DNA of 64,000 nucleotides from Dinoroseobacter sp049801095 (GTDB taxonomy: Bacteria; Pseudomonadota; Alphaproteobacteria; Rhodobacterales; Rhodobacteraceae), in contig NZ_JBNAGH010000004.1 of NCBI RefSeq assembly GCF_049801095.1, positions 286,207 to 350,206 on the forward strand. Reading direction: 5' to 3'. Below the pieces are notes generated by a model, which searched no databases, was not told the origin of the DNA, and saw only the letters and a list, made by a program, of their open reading frames with translations. Positions 50,513 through 59,597 of this stretch are shown here, one piece after another (the stretch's first letter is position 1; every line of letters starts with the position of its first letter). Both the position numbers and the translations under genes were made by a program.

Positions 50513-51739
50513 ATGGCGCAGATGTCCGATATGGCAGGGGCGGCCCCGGTCGGGGCCTGGGCGCCCCTGCGCCACCGGGCCTTTCTGTGGATCTGGACGG
50601 CGACGGTGCTGTCCAATACCGGCACCTGGATGAATGATGTGGGGGCGGCCTGGTTGATGACCGAGCTCGCCCCCACACCGATCATGGTCGCCCTGATCCA
50701 GAGCGCGACGACCCTGCCGGTGCTGTGCTTTGCGCTTCTGGCCGGGGTTCTGACGGATCGGTTGGATCACAAGCGGATGATGCTGGTGATCAATGGCGCC
50801 ATGGCGGCGGTTGCGGGGCTGATGGCGGTGGTGGTCTGGCAGGGGGCGATGTCGGCAGGGCTGCTCTTGCTGCTGACCTTTCTGCTGAATACGGGGGCGG
50901 CCTTTCTCGCGCCGCTCTGGCTGGCGACGGTGCCGTCCTTGGTGGACCGTCCGGCCTTGCCCGCAGCGCTGGCGCTCAACTCCATGGGGATCAATATCAG
51001 TCGCGCGATCGGGCCGAGCCTTGCGGGGCTGGTGATCGTGGCGGCGGGGCTCTGGGCGCCCTTTGCCCTCAATGCGCTGAGCTTCGTGGCGATCCTCGCG
51101 GCGGTGGCGCTCTGGCGTCCGGAGGCGCGGGGGGGCAAGCGCCGGACGCGCATTCGTGCGGATCTGCGCGAGATCTGGGACTTCCTGCGCGCGACCCCGG
51201 CCTTTCGCCGTGTCCTGCTGCGGGCCTTCGGGTTCTTTCTGTCGGCATCGGCGGGCTGGGCCCTGCTGCCGGTCATTGCGCGGGAGAATGTGGGCGCAGG
51301 CTCCGGCGGGTTCGGCGTGATGATGGGCGCGATCGGGCTGGGCGCGGTTCTGGCCGCGCTGGTCCTGCCGCGCTTGCGCCGGGCCCTGAGCGCCGGGGCG
51401 CTGGTTTCGCTGGGAACCGGCGTGGTCGCGCTTTGCCTGAGTGGTTTGGCAATGGTTGGCGGATTGATCCCGTCCTTGGGCCTCTGCCTGCTCTTTGGGA
51501 TGGCCTGGATCGCGGTTCTGTCGAGTTTTCACATCGCCACGCAGATCGTTTTGCCCGGCGATTTGCGCGGGCGCGGCGTGGCGGTGTTTCTCATGGTCTT
51601 CTTCGGAACCATGGCGCTTTTTGCCTTTTTCTGGGGGGCTCTGGCCACCTGGACGACGCCCTCTCTGGCCCTTGGGGCTGCCGCGGCGAGCGCGGCTCTG
51701 GCGCTTGTGAGCCTGCGGCGAGTGCCCCTGCCGGGCTGA
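50513..51739 (+). CDS. MFS transporter (EntS-like)
   Basis: 408 residues, about twelve helices. N-terminal pattern LRHRAFLWIWTATVLSNTGTWMNDVGAAWLM and LAGVLTDRLDHKRMMLV (MFS loop 2-3) belong to the MFS_3/enterobactin-exporter-like group. It probably exports a product or toxic intermediate of the cluster; the cargo is unknown. ATG 50513 gives the full-length first helix. Confidence 0.88.
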   Translation: MAQMSDMAGAAPVGAWAPLRHRAFLWIWTATVLSNTGTWMNDVGAAWLMTELAPTPIMVALIQSATTLPVLCFALLAGVLTDRLDHKRMMLVINGAMAAVAGLMAVVVWQGAMSAGLLLLLTFLLNTGAAFLAPLWLATVPSLVDRPALPAALALNSMGINISRAIGPSLAGLVIVAAGLWAPFALNALSFVAILAAVALWRPEARGGKRRTRIRADLREIWDFLRATPAFRRVLLRAFGFFLSASAGWALLPVIARENVGAGSGGFGVMMGAIGLGAVLAALVLPRLRRALSAGALVSLGTGVVALCLSGLAMVGGLIPSLGLCLLFGMAWIAVLSSFHIATQIVLPGDLRGRGVAVFLMVFFGTMALFAFFWGALATWTTPSLALGAAAASAALALVSLRRVPLPG

Positions 51740-51876
51740 CCGCGACTCTCTCAACTTGATCCAAGATTGATCAGATTGCCTGCTCCGGTGGACATCTGCG
51801 CTGTCCATCTGCCGCACCGATCGATAATCCCATGAAAACAGGGTAAAAATGCCGATCACGGAAAGAAAAATGATTC

Positions 51877-51936
51877 ATTGACACAGATCAATTCACATGT
51901 TTGGCTGTAATCAATCAAACCAATATTAGGATTGAT
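51877..51936. promoter_or_regulatory. Operator cluster in front of the second ABC uptake operon
   Basis: ATTGACACAGATCAAT (51877-51892) is a dyad, and ATCAAT (51910) faces ATTGAT (51931-51936) across 15 bp containing CCAATATTAGG. These match the half-sites at 41906, 48072 and 48540. The 240-bp gap (51740-51979) otherwise holds no gene; a small GGACA/TGTCC hairpin near 51792 may end the MFS transcript. Confidence 0.6.
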
Positions 51937-51979
51937 CGGGCGTGGAGGACGCCCTTAGTCGCAACCGGGAGGAGACCCC

Positions 51980-53260
51980 ATGTTCAAGACATTTCTGACA
52001 GCCACCACCGCCCTTGCCCTGTGCGGTGCCGCGAGCATCGCGGGGGCCGAGCCCCTGAAGATCGGTGCCTCGCTGCCGATCACGGGCAATTTCTCGATCA
52101 ACGGGCTGAAGCACAAACAGGGCTACGAGCTGTGCGTGGATCTGATCAATGCGCGGGGCGGGATGCTGGGCCGCGAGGTGGAACTGATCGTGTCGGACAA
52201 CCGCTCGGACGCGGCCACGGCTCTGGCGCAGTATGAGCGTTTCATCAATGTGGACGGGGTGGAGGCAGTGTTCGGCACCTTCTCGTCCAAGCTGAGCTTT
52301 CCGCTCTCCAATGTGCTGGCGAAATACGGGATGGTGCATCCCCTGCCGGCGGGCGGGGCCCTGCGGATCTATCGCCAGGGCCATGACAACCTGTTCTACT
52401 TCCAGCCCAACGCGGCGGAATATGTGGGGGCGAGCCTGAACGGCATCATCGCCGATCTGGTCCCTGAGGGTGAGGCGCCCAAGACCGCCGCGGTGGTCCA
52501 TGCGGATGACTTCTTTGCCAATGCGGTGGCCGCGGGGCTTCTGGGCAAGGTGGTGACCAATCCGTCCGATGGGTCCATCGTGGAGGACATGTCGCCGGGC
52601 TATATCACCACCGCGGGCATGGATCTGGTCTATGACGAGATCTGGCCCGAGGAGGGGTTCAACGACTGGCTGCGTCTGGCCAATTCCATCAAGAAATCCG
52701 GCGCGGAGATGATCATTGCCCTGACCGCCTCCGCCGAGGAGGCGACCCAGCTGACCCGCGCCCTGAAGACCGTGCGCGCCACGCCCAAGCTCGTCTATCT
52801 CAGCCAGGGCACCCAGGCGGAGTATCACGAGGGGGTGGGCGATGCCTCGGACGGGGTGGTGATCCACACGAGCTGGCATCCGGCTGCGCCTTACGATTCG
52901 GTTCTGGGCGGGCAGCCTTTCTCGAACGCGGATTTCGTCACGGCCTTTTCGGCGGCCTTCGGGACCGATCCCGATGAGGACAGCGCGATCCCCTTTGCCG
53001 TCTGTCAGGGGATCGAGCAATCGATCCTCGCCACGGGCGGCACGGATAACGCGGCCATGGGCCAATGGCTGTCGGATCGCAACAGCGCGGCACCGGTGCA
53101 GACCGTGCTCGGCAACTTTCACTGGGACGAGACGGGCCTCGCGATCGACAAGCCCTTCCTGATGACCCAGTGGCAGAATGATGGCGAGCTGTCCTTCATC
53201 TATCCCACCGGGGATTTCGATGGGATCGCGCCGTTCAGCTACCCCAAGGGCGGCTTCTGA
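51980..53260 (+). CDS. Branched-chain-type ABC substrate-binding protein (system 2)
   Basis: 426 residues with Sec signal peptide (FLTATTALALCGAASIAGA). Type I binding-protein core: LKIGASLPITGNFSINGLKHKQGYELCVDLINARGG, TFSSKLSFPLSNVLAKYG and the hinge segment VVHADDFF. It differs greatly from the binding protein of system 1, so the two uptake systems likely take different ligands. A hairpin with a T-run separates it from its ATPase gene. Confidence 0.92.
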   Translation: MFKTFLTATTALALCGAASIAGAEPLKIGASLPITGNFSINGLKHKQGYELCVDLINARGGMLGREVELIVSDNRSDAATALAQYERFINVDGVEAVFGTFSSKLSFPLSNVLAKYGMVHPLPAGGALRIYRQGHDNLFYFQPNAAEYVGASLNGIIADLVPEGEAPKTAAVVHADDFFANAVAAGLLGKVVTNPSDGSIVEDMSPGYITTAGMDLVYDEIWPEEGFNDWLRLANSIKKSGAEMIIALTASAEEATQLTRALKTVRATPKLVYLSQGTQAEYHEGVGDASDGVVIHTSWHPAAPYDSVLGGQPFSNADFVTAFSAAFGTDPDEDSAIPFAVCQGIEQSILATGGTDNAAMGQWLSDRNSAAPVQTVLGNFHWDETGLAIDKPFLMTQWQNDGELSFIYPTGDFDGIAPFSYPKGGF

Positions 53261-53280
53261 GTTTCTCCCTGAGACTGACT

Positions 53281-53308
53281 CGCGCCCTGCGGGGTGCGGG
53301 CATTTTTT
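53281..53308 (+). terminator. Attenuator-like hairpin between binding protein and ATPase genes
   Basis: CGCGCCC-TGCG-GGGTGCG forms a 7-bp stem (one G-T pair) followed shortly by TTTTTT (53303-53308). A partial terminator here would give more binding protein than membrane complex, as often seen in ABC uptake operons. Confidence 0.6.
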
Positions 53309-53330
53309 CTTCACACCAGCGGAGGGCGAC

Positions 53331-54077
53331 ATGCTCGAAGTCAAAAATCTCTGCAAGCATTTCGGGGGGATCAAGGCCGTGGATGGCTGTACCTTCTCCG
53401 CCGAAGCGGGGGCGATCACCGCCCTGATCGGCCCGAATGGGGCCGGCAAGACCACGGCCTTCAACTGCATCAGCCGGACCATGCAGCCCACCAGTGGCGA
53501 GGTCTGGCTCGATGGCGGGCGGATCGACGGGCTGCGGCCCAGCCAGGTCACGGGCGCGGGCCTCTCGCGGACCTTTCAGATCAGCCGCAACCTCGCGGAT
53601 ATGACCGTGGTCGAAAACATGGTCGTGCAATCCAAGCTCAATGGCTGGCGCGACTGGTTCAAGCCGGCGATCAGCCCGGAAGAGCGCGACAAGGCCATGG
53701 ATATCCTTGATTTTCTCGGCATCACACGGATCGCCCATGAGGACGGGTCGAACCTGTCCTATGGCCAGAAGAAGCTGATGGATTTCGGCGCGCTGCTGAT
53801 GAGCGACCCGAAGATCATCCTGCTCGACGAACCGGCGGGGGGCGTGAACCCCTCCCTGCTCGAAGAGATCATCGGCCATATCCGCAAGCTCAACGAGCGC
53901 GGGCTCACGGTGCTGATCGTGGAGCACAACATGGATCTGATCATGCGGCTTTCCCACAAGGTCGTGGTCATGGCTCAGGGCCGGGTGATCTGCGACGGCC
54001 CGCCAGAGATCGTGCGCAAGGATCCTGCGGTGCTCGATGCCTATCTCGGCGGCGTTCTGGAAGAGGAGGCGGCGTGA
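53331..54077 (+). CDS. livG: ABC transporter ATPase, LivG type (system 2)
   Basis: 248 residues from ATG 53331 (GGAGGG upstream). Walker A GPNGAGKT, signature LSYGQKKLMDFGALL, Walker B IILLDEPAGGVNP and H-loop IVEHNMD. A canonical LivG, unlike the degenerate LivG of system 1. The stop overlaps the next ATPase gene. Confidence 0.94.
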   Translation: MLEVKNLCKHFGGIKAVDGCTFSAEAGAITALIGPNGAGKTTAFNCISRTMQPTSGEVWLDGGRIDGLRPSQVTGAGLSRTFQISRNLADMTVVENMVVQSKLNGWRDWFKPAISPEERDKAMDILDFLGITRIAHEDGSNLSYGQKKLMDFGALLMSDPKIILLDEPAGGVNPSLLEEIIGHIRKLNERGLTVLIVEHNMDLIMRLSHKVVVMAQGRVICDGPPEIVRKDPAVLDAYLGGVLEEEAA

Positions 54078-54805
54078 TGGAAAACCTGCTGCATGTGGAA
54101 GGCATTGTCGCCGGATACGGGGATGGCCCCGCGATCCTCGACGGCGCCGGCATCGATATCCAGCCCGGCAAGGTGCATTGCATCATCGGGCCCAACGGGG
54201 CGGGGAAATCGACCCTGCTCAAAGCGATCTGCGGGATGCTCGACATCCGTCAGGGGGATGTGGTCTTCAAGGGCGAGAGCCTGAAGGGGCTGCGCCCGGA
54301 CCAGATCCTGCGCAAGGGCATCTGCTTTGTCCCGCAGGAGCGGGCGCTCTTTCCCAAGATGAGCGTGCGCGAGAACCTGCGGATGGGCGGGTTCATCCTC
54401 GAGGATCCCAAGCTGCTGGAAAGCCGGATCGACGGCATTCTCGACCGCTTCCCGATCCTGCGCGAGCGCGCGGATCAGATGGCAGGGACCATGTCCGGTG
54501 GCCAGCAACAGACCCTGGCCATGGCGCGGACCCTGATCATCAAGCCCGACATCGTCATGCTCGACGAGCCGTCCCTGGGTCTCGCGCCCAAGATCGTGCT
54601 CGAGATGTTCGAGATCATGCGGATGATGTCCGACGAGGGCGTTACGGTTCTGCTGGTCGAGCAGAACGCGCAGATCGGGCTGAAGCAATCCCATTGGGGC
54701 GTCGTGCTCGATCTGGGTCGGACCCTGATCGAGGGCCCGGCCGAGGAGGTGCTCGCCGATCCCCGCATTCAGGAACTGTATCTCGGCGGCAAGCGCGCCG
54801 CGTGA
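54077..54805 (+). CDS. livF: ABC transporter ATPase, LivF type (system 2)
   Basis: 242 residues from ATG 54077; an adjacent GTG at 54074 is also possible. Walker A GPNGAGKS, signature MSGGQQQTLAMARTL, Walker B IVMLDEPSLGLAP. It pairs with the LivG ATPase to drive uptake system 2. Confidence 0.94.
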   Translation: MENLLHVEGIVAGYGDGPAILDGAGIDIQPGKVHCIIGPNGAGKSTLLKAICGMLDIRQGDVVFKGESLKGLRPDQILRKGICFVPQERALFPKMSVRENLRMGGFILEDPKLLESRIDGILDRFPILRERADQMAGTMSGGQQQTLAMARTLIIKPDIVMLDEPSLGLAPKIVLEMFEIMRMMSDEGVTVLLVEQNAQIGLKQSHWGVVLDLGRTLIEGPAEEVLADPRIQELYLGGKRAA

Positions 54806-54817
54806 TTGGGGGACATT

Positions 54818-55696
54818 ATGGCTGATATTCTACAACTTCTGATCCTGGGCCTGGCGCTTGGTGGCGTCTTCGGGCTGATGGGATCCGGGCTCTCGCTGGT
54901 GTTCGGGGTCATGCGGGTGGTCAATCTGGCCCATCCCGTTCTGATCATCGGCGGGGCCTATGTCACGTATTTTGGCTGGAAGCTGCTGGGCGTGGATCCG
55001 TTGATCATGGTCCCGGTTGCGGGGGTGATCCTCGCGGCCACGGGCGTGCTGATCTACAAGGTCTTTTTCGAGAAAGACGCCCAGAGCGCGAAATACTCGG
55101 ACCTCACGGTGCTCATGGCCTTTGCGGTGGCGATGATCGTCGAGGGGCTGCTTGGGGGCATGTTCACCAATACCCAGCGTGTGACCTCGCCCGACTATGC
55201 CACCGATGCGATCTTTTTCGGGGATGTCTTCATCCCCACCGGGCAGCTCTATGCCGGGATCGTGTCCCTGGCGATCATCGGGGGGCTGTCGCTCTTCCTG
55301 AAATATAGCCACACGGGCTACGCCATCCGCGCCACCACCCAGAACCGCGAGGCGGCCCAGCTTCTGGGCGTGAATGTCCAGTTCATCGGCGTGCTCTCCT
55401 TTGCCATCGGCATCGGGCTTGCGGGCTGCGCGGGCGCTCTGGTCAGCTTCGTCTTTTCCTTCTTCCCGGCCAAGCACTGGGAGTGGATCGCGATCCTGAT
55501 GAGCCTCGTGGTGCTCGGTGGCATGGGCTCGATCCTCGGCACGGTCGTGGGCGCGCTCGTGCTCTCGGTTCTGGCCGCGTTCACCGGTGCCTATTTCGGC
55601 GCGACCTGGTCCACGATGGTCTTCTTCGTTGCGCTTTTCCTTGTCCTGCTGCTGCGTCCCCAGGGGCTCTTCGGCGAAAAATCGGAGATCTCCTGA
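54818..55696 (+). CDS. livH: ABC permease, LivH type (system 2)
   Basis: 292 residues from ATG 54818 (GGGGGA upstream). LivH marks: GSGLSLVFGVMRVVNLAHPVLII and LGGMGSILGTVVGALVLSVL. About eight helices. The stop overlaps the LivM start (TGATG). Confidence 0.93.
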   Translation: MADILQLLILGLALGGVFGLMGSGLSLVFGVMRVVNLAHPVLIIGGAYVTYFGWKLLGVDPLIMVPVAGVILAATGVLIYKVFFEKDAQSAKYSDLTVLMAFAVAMIVEGLLGGMFTNTQRVTSPDYATDAIFFGDVFIPTGQLYAGIVSLAIIGGLSLFLKYSHTGYAIRATTQNREAAQLLGVNVQFIGVLSFAIGIGLAGCAGALVSFVFSFFPAKHWEWIAILMSLVVLGGMGSILGTVVGALVLSVLAAFTGAYFGATWSTMVFFVALFLVLLLRPQGLFGEKSEIS

Positions 55697-56733
55697 TGAG
55701 TATGATGATGGATGATGCCAGCGCGGTGCTCGAGGCCCGCGCGGCCCATAACGCCAAGCTGGCCCGCATGGCCGACAAGACCCGCGCCACCTGGTTCCCC
55801 ATTGCGATCCTGATCGCGCTGGCGGTGCTGCCGCTGCTGCAATTCGCGGGGAATTACAACTATGTGCTGCATATGGTGATCTTCATCGCCTCCTATGTGG
55901 CCATGGCTTCGGGCTGGAACATTCTGGGCGGGTTCACCGGCTATATCTCCCTGGGTCATAACGTGTTCTTCGCCATTGGCGGCTACATGGCCGGGATCCT
56001 GCTGGCCCGGTTCGGGATCTCCTCGATCCTCTCGGCGCCTTTCGTGGCACTGATCGCAGCCGGGATCGGGTTTGGCGTGGGGATGATCACGCTCAAGGTC
56101 CGCGGACCGAGCTTCATCATCTCGTCGATCGCGCTTCTGATGATCGTGCGGATCCTCTTTGACAACTGGCATTTCGTGGGCGGCGCCAATGGCATGTCCC
56201 TGCCGGTGACCGAGCTCGATGTCCGCTGGGCCAAGATTCCCTATTACTATGCCATGGTGGCGATTGCGGCCTTCGCGGTCTGGGCTTCTTACCGGATCAA
56301 GCATTCGAAATTCGGGCTGGGCCTGCGGGCCATCTCGAAGGATGAGATCAAGGCCGAGAGTGCCGGGATCGACACGCGGCTTTACAAGGTCACGGCCTTT
56401 GCCCTCTCGGCCTTCTTCGTGGCTTTGGCGGGGGCGGTCTGGGGCGAGTACCTGACCTATCTGCGGCCGAATATCTTTCTGATCATCCTCGTGGCGGCCA
56501 ACATGATGCTGATGTGCATTCTCGGCGGCAAGGGCACCATTGCGGGCCCGGTGGTGGGCGCGCTGCTGATCGTGCTCTTCAACGAAGGGTTCGTGGCGGT
56601 GATGGGGGCCTCGGAGCTCAACATCCTCGGCACGGGCGCGATCATGGCCGCGGTGCTGCTCTTCTTCCCGCTGGGGATCGTGGGCACCCTGGCCAAGGCC
56701 GGCAAACTGCCCCGCGTCCTGAACTGGGACTGA
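55696..56733 (+). CDS. livM: ABC permease, LivM type (system 2)
   Basis: 345 residues. A 30-residue cytoplasmic leader, then LivM helices with GWNILGGFTGYISLGHNVFFAIGGYMAG and LGGKGTIAGPVVGALLIVL. It is the last transporter gene; a strong terminator-like hairpin follows 7 bp after the stop. Confidence 0.93.
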   Translation: MSMMMDDASAVLEARAAHNAKLARMADKTRATWFPIAILIALAVLPLLQFAGNYNYVLHMVIFIASYVAMASGWNILGGFTGYISLGHNVFFAIGGYMAGILLARFGISSILSAPFVALIAAGIGFGVGMITLKVRGPSFIISSIALLMIVRILFDNWHFVGGANGMSLPVTELDVRWAKIPYYYAMVAIAAFAVWASYRIKHSKFGLGLRAISKDEIKAESAGIDTRLYKVTAFALSAFFVALAGAVWGEYLTYLRPNIFLIILVAANMMLMCILGGKGTIAGPVVGALLIVLFNEGFVAVMGASELNILGTGAIMAAVLLFFPLGIVGTLAKAGKLPRVLNWD

Positions 56734-56740
56734 CCTTTTC

Positions 56741-56776
56741 GCCCGGCGCCCCAGCGGTGCCGGGCTCTACCATTTT
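56741..56776 (+). terminator. Terminator after ABC system 2
   Basis: GCCCGGCGCC-CCAGC-GGTGCCGGGC is a 10-bp stem (one G-T pair) with a 5-base loop, followed by a short TTTT at 56773. It separates the transporter operon from the isocitrate dehydrogenase gene by only 62 bp, so read-through is still possible. Confidence 0.7.
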
Positions 56777-56795
56777 CTGACAGGAAAGCTGCGCC

Positions 56796-59051
56796 ATGCC
56801 CCGCGACGACATGCAAACCCTTCGCTCGACCATCATCTACACCAAGACCGATGAGGCCCCACAGCTCGCGGCGGCCTCGCTTCTGCCGATCCTGCGCCGT
56901 TTTGCAGGCGTGGCGGGAATCGAGATCGTCGAGAAGGACATCTCGCTCGCCGGTCGGATCCTTGCGGCCTTTCCCGAGGCGCTGAGCGCGGAGCAGCGGC
57001 AGAGCGATGATCTGGCCGAATTGGCCGATCTGGTGACTGCGCCCGAGGCCAATGTGATCAAGCTGCCGAACATCTCGGCCTCGCTGGCACAGTTGCTGGA
57101 TGCGATCGCCGAGTTGCAGGGCAAGGGCTACGCCATTCCCGACTATCCGGACGCGCCAGCCACCGGGGCAGAGCATATCTCCCGGGCGCGCTATGATGCC
57201 GTCAAGGGGTCGGCGGTGAACCCGGTGCTGCGCGAGGGCAATTCCGACCGTCGCGCCCCGGCGGCCGTCAAGGCCCATGCCCGCGCCCATCCCCATGCCA
57301 TGGGCGCCTGGTCCGCTACCAGCGACACCAATGTCATGACCATGATGGGCGGCGATTTCCGTGCCAACGAAGTGTCTTTGACCCTGACGGAGGCCGAGGC
57401 CCAGGGCCCCTTGCAGATCGTCCATATGGCCGGAGATGGCACGCGCACGGTTCTGGCCGATGGGCTGAGCTATCCGCCGGGCACGATCATCGATGGCAGC
57501 TACATGTCCAAGGCCGCGCTTTGTGCCTTTCTCGACGAGACCATCGATCAGACGGCGGCGCTTGGCACGCTCTATTCCCTGCATATCAAGGCGACGATGA
57601 TGAAGGTCGCCGACCCGATCATCTTTGGCCACGCCCTGCGGCGCTATCTGGCCCCGGTCTTCACGGCCTATGGCGCGGTTCTGGATCAGGCGGGGGCGGA
57701 TCCCAATGCGGGGCTCGGCGTCATGCTGGAGGCGTTGGCGGGGGATCCCAACGGGGCGCCTGTTCTGGCCCGGATCGCCGAGGTTCTGGCCGCGCGCCCG
57801 CCGCTCTATATGGTCGATTCCGACAAGGGGATCAGCAATTTCCACGTGCCGTCGGATGTGATCATCGACGCCTCTCTGCCGGCGATCCTGAAGGCGGGCG
57901 GCAAGGCCTGGGGGCCCGATGGGCAGGCGCGGGATGTGACCTGCGTGATCCCCGACAGCTCCTATGCCGGGGTCTATGCCGCGGCCATGGCCCATTTCAA
58001 GGATCACGGCGCGCTGGATCCCACCACCGCCGGGACCGTGCAGAATGTGGGGCTGATGGCGAAAAAGGCCGAGGAATACGGCTCCCACCCCACGACCTTC
58101 GAGATCACGCGCGATGGCACAGTCTGCGTGCTGACGGCGCAGGGCAGCGAGCTTCTGTCCCATGGGGTGCAGGCGGGGGATATCTGGCGGATGGCCTCCA
58201 CCCGTCCCGAAGCGATCGGAAACTGGGTGGAACTGGCGTTGGCACGGCGCGCGGCCACCGGGTTCGAGACGGTGTTCTGGCTCGATGCGACGCGGCCCCA
58301 TGACGCCGAGATCCTCGCGGCCATCGCCCCGATCCTCGCCGCGCAGGAGGCGAAGGGCGGGGTGCGCGTGCTGGCGCCGACCCAGGCCGCGACCCATGCC
58401 TTCGAGACGATCCGCGCCGGGCGCGATTGCATCGCGGTGACGGGCAATGTGCTGCGGGACTACCTCACGGATCTCTTCCCGATCCTCGAGGTGGGGACCT
58501 CGGCCAAGATGCTCTCGGTTGTGGGTCTGATGCAGGGCGGCGGTCTCTTCGAGACCGGGGCAGGGGGCTCTGCCCCGAAACATGTGCAGCAATTCATGTC
58601 CGAAAATCACCTGCGCTGGGACAGTCTCGGGGAGTTCTGCGCCATTGCCGAGGCTTTGCGTTTCGAAGGCGCGCAGCGGGACAATGCGGCGGCGCGCCTG
58701 TTGGGCGAGACGGCGGATCAGGCGATCTCGCGCCTGCTGGAAGAGGATCGCTCGCCCGGGCGCAGGCTGGGGGAGGCGGATCTGCGCGACAGCCATTTCC
58801 ATTTCGCCCGGTTCTGGGCCGAGGCCCTCGCCACCCAGGAGGATCAGCCCCATCTGGCCCGCGCCTTTGCCCCGCTGGCCCGGGCGTTGAGCGGGCAGGA
58901 GGAGACCATCACCGCCGAGCTGCGCGCCCATCGGGGGCAGGCCACGGATCTCGGGGGGTATTACCTGACCGTGCCGGAGAAGGTGGCGGCGGCCATGCGT
59001 CCGTCGCCCACGCTCAACCGGTTGCTCGATCCGTTGCAGGCGGTGGGCTGA
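56796..59051 (+). CDS. icd: Monomeric NADP-dependent isocitrate dehydrogenase
   Basis: 751 residues, the usual length of the monomeric 80-kDa type. Active-site blocks of known monomeric enzymes are intact: SAVNPVLREGNSDRRAP (substrate Ser, Asn, Arg), HIKATMMKVADPIIFGH, and DSDKGISNFHVPSDVI with the metal-binding Asp. It converts isocitrate to 2-oxoglutarate with NADPH formation. It lies behind an ABC uptake operon after a terminator-like hairpin, an unusual place for a TCA-cycle gene. It may raise 2-oxoglutarate or NADPH for the adjacent catabolic routes; that is inference. Confidence 0.95.
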   Translation: MPRDDMQTLRSTIIYTKTDEAPQLAAASLLPILRRFAGVAGIEIVEKDISLAGRILAAFPEALSAEQRQSDDLAELADLVTAPEANVIKLPNISASLAQLLDAIAELQGKGYAIPDYPDAPATGAEHISRARYDAVKGSAVNPVLREGNSDRRAPAAVKAHARAHPHAMGAWSATSDTNVMTMMGGDFRANEVSLTLTEAEAQGPLQIVHMAGDGTRTVLADGLSYPPGTIIDGSYMSKAALCAFLDETIDQTAALGTLYSLHIKATMMKVADPIIFGHALRRYLAPVFTAYGAVLDQAGADPNAGLGVMLEALAGDPNGAPVLARIAEVLAARPPLYMVDSDKGISNFHVPSDVIIDASLPAILKAGGKAWGPDGQARDVTCVIPDSSYAGVYAAAMAHFKDHGALDPTTAGTVQNVGLMAKKAEEYGSHPTTFEITRDGTVCVLTAQGSELLSHGVQAGDIWRMASTRPEAIGNWVELALARRAATGFETVFWLDATRPHDAEILAAIAPILAAQEAKGGVRVLAPTQAATHAFETIRAGRDCIAVTGNVLRDYLTDLFPILEVGTSAKMLSVVGLMQGGGLFETGAGGSAPKHVQQFMSENHLRWDSLGEFCAIAEALRFEGAQRDNAAARLLGETADQAISRLLEEDRSPGRRLGEADLRDSHFHFARFWAEALATQEDQPHLARAFAPLARALSGQEETITAELRAHRGQATDLGGYYLTVPEKVAAAMRPSPTLNRLLDPLQAVG

Positions 59052-59061
59052 CCGCCACGGC

Positions 59062-59490
59062 TCAGGCCGGGACCGGGGTCGTCGTCAGGCGGATATGGCA
59101 CTGGGTTTCGGCCACATCGGGGATGGCGCGGATCTGGTCGAGGATCCGGTCCATCTCGGCCAGCGACAGGGCGCGCAGCTCGACCACCAGATCGAAGGTG
59201 CCGTTGAGGGTCGAGACCTCGATCACGCCGGGCACCTTGCGCAAGGCGGCCGAGACCGCGCGGCCGTCATCCACCCGGACCCGGAGGAGGGTGAAGGCGC
59301 TGACCTGCTGATCGGCCATGCCCGGGCCAAGCGCCAGGGTGAAGCGCTGGATCACCTGCGTGTCCACCAGCCGGTCGATGCGGTTTTGCACGGTCCCCCG
59401 GGACACGCCGAGCCGTTGGGCCAGCAGCGTCGCGCTGGCGCGGCCATCCCGTTGCAGGAGGGCGAGCAGTTCCCGATCCAGATCATCCAT
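59062..59490 (-). CDS. Lrp/AsnC-family regulator
   Basis: 142 residues. N-terminal HTH (LDRELLALLQRDGRASATLLAQRLGVSRGTVQNRIDRL) and RAM domain (GVIEVSTLNGTFDLVVEL). It is divergent from the saccharopine/lysine dehydrogenase-like gene across 107 bp, and probably responds to lysine or a related amino acid. Confidence 0.93.
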   Translation of the reverse strand: MDDLDRELLALLQRDGRASATLLAQRLGVSRGTVQNRIDRLVDTQVIQRFTLALGPGMADQQVSAFTLLRVRVDDGRAVSAALRKVPGVIEVSTLNGTFDLVVELRALSLAEMDRILDQIRAIPDVAETQCHIRLTTTPVPA

Positions 59491-59597
59491 GCAAGACAGG
59501 CTAGCAAAACATCAGAGACTTGACAAATTGCGAGCAGTTCCCGGCTTTTTCCTAGCGCGCCCGCCGCTCAGGCTAAGCTGAACACAAGGAGGTCGCC

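Noticed and set aside
56457..58931. 824-codon minus-strand open frame
   Set aside because: Antisense to the LivM end and the isocitrate dehydrogenase gene; no recognisable domain, rich in Arg, Gly and His.
56796..59051. Idea that the isocitrate dehydrogenase-like enzyme acts on a different substrate of the cluster
   Set aside because: The substrate-binding block SAVNPVLREGNSDRR and other active-site stretches match true monomeric enzymes, so altered specificity is not supported by sequence.
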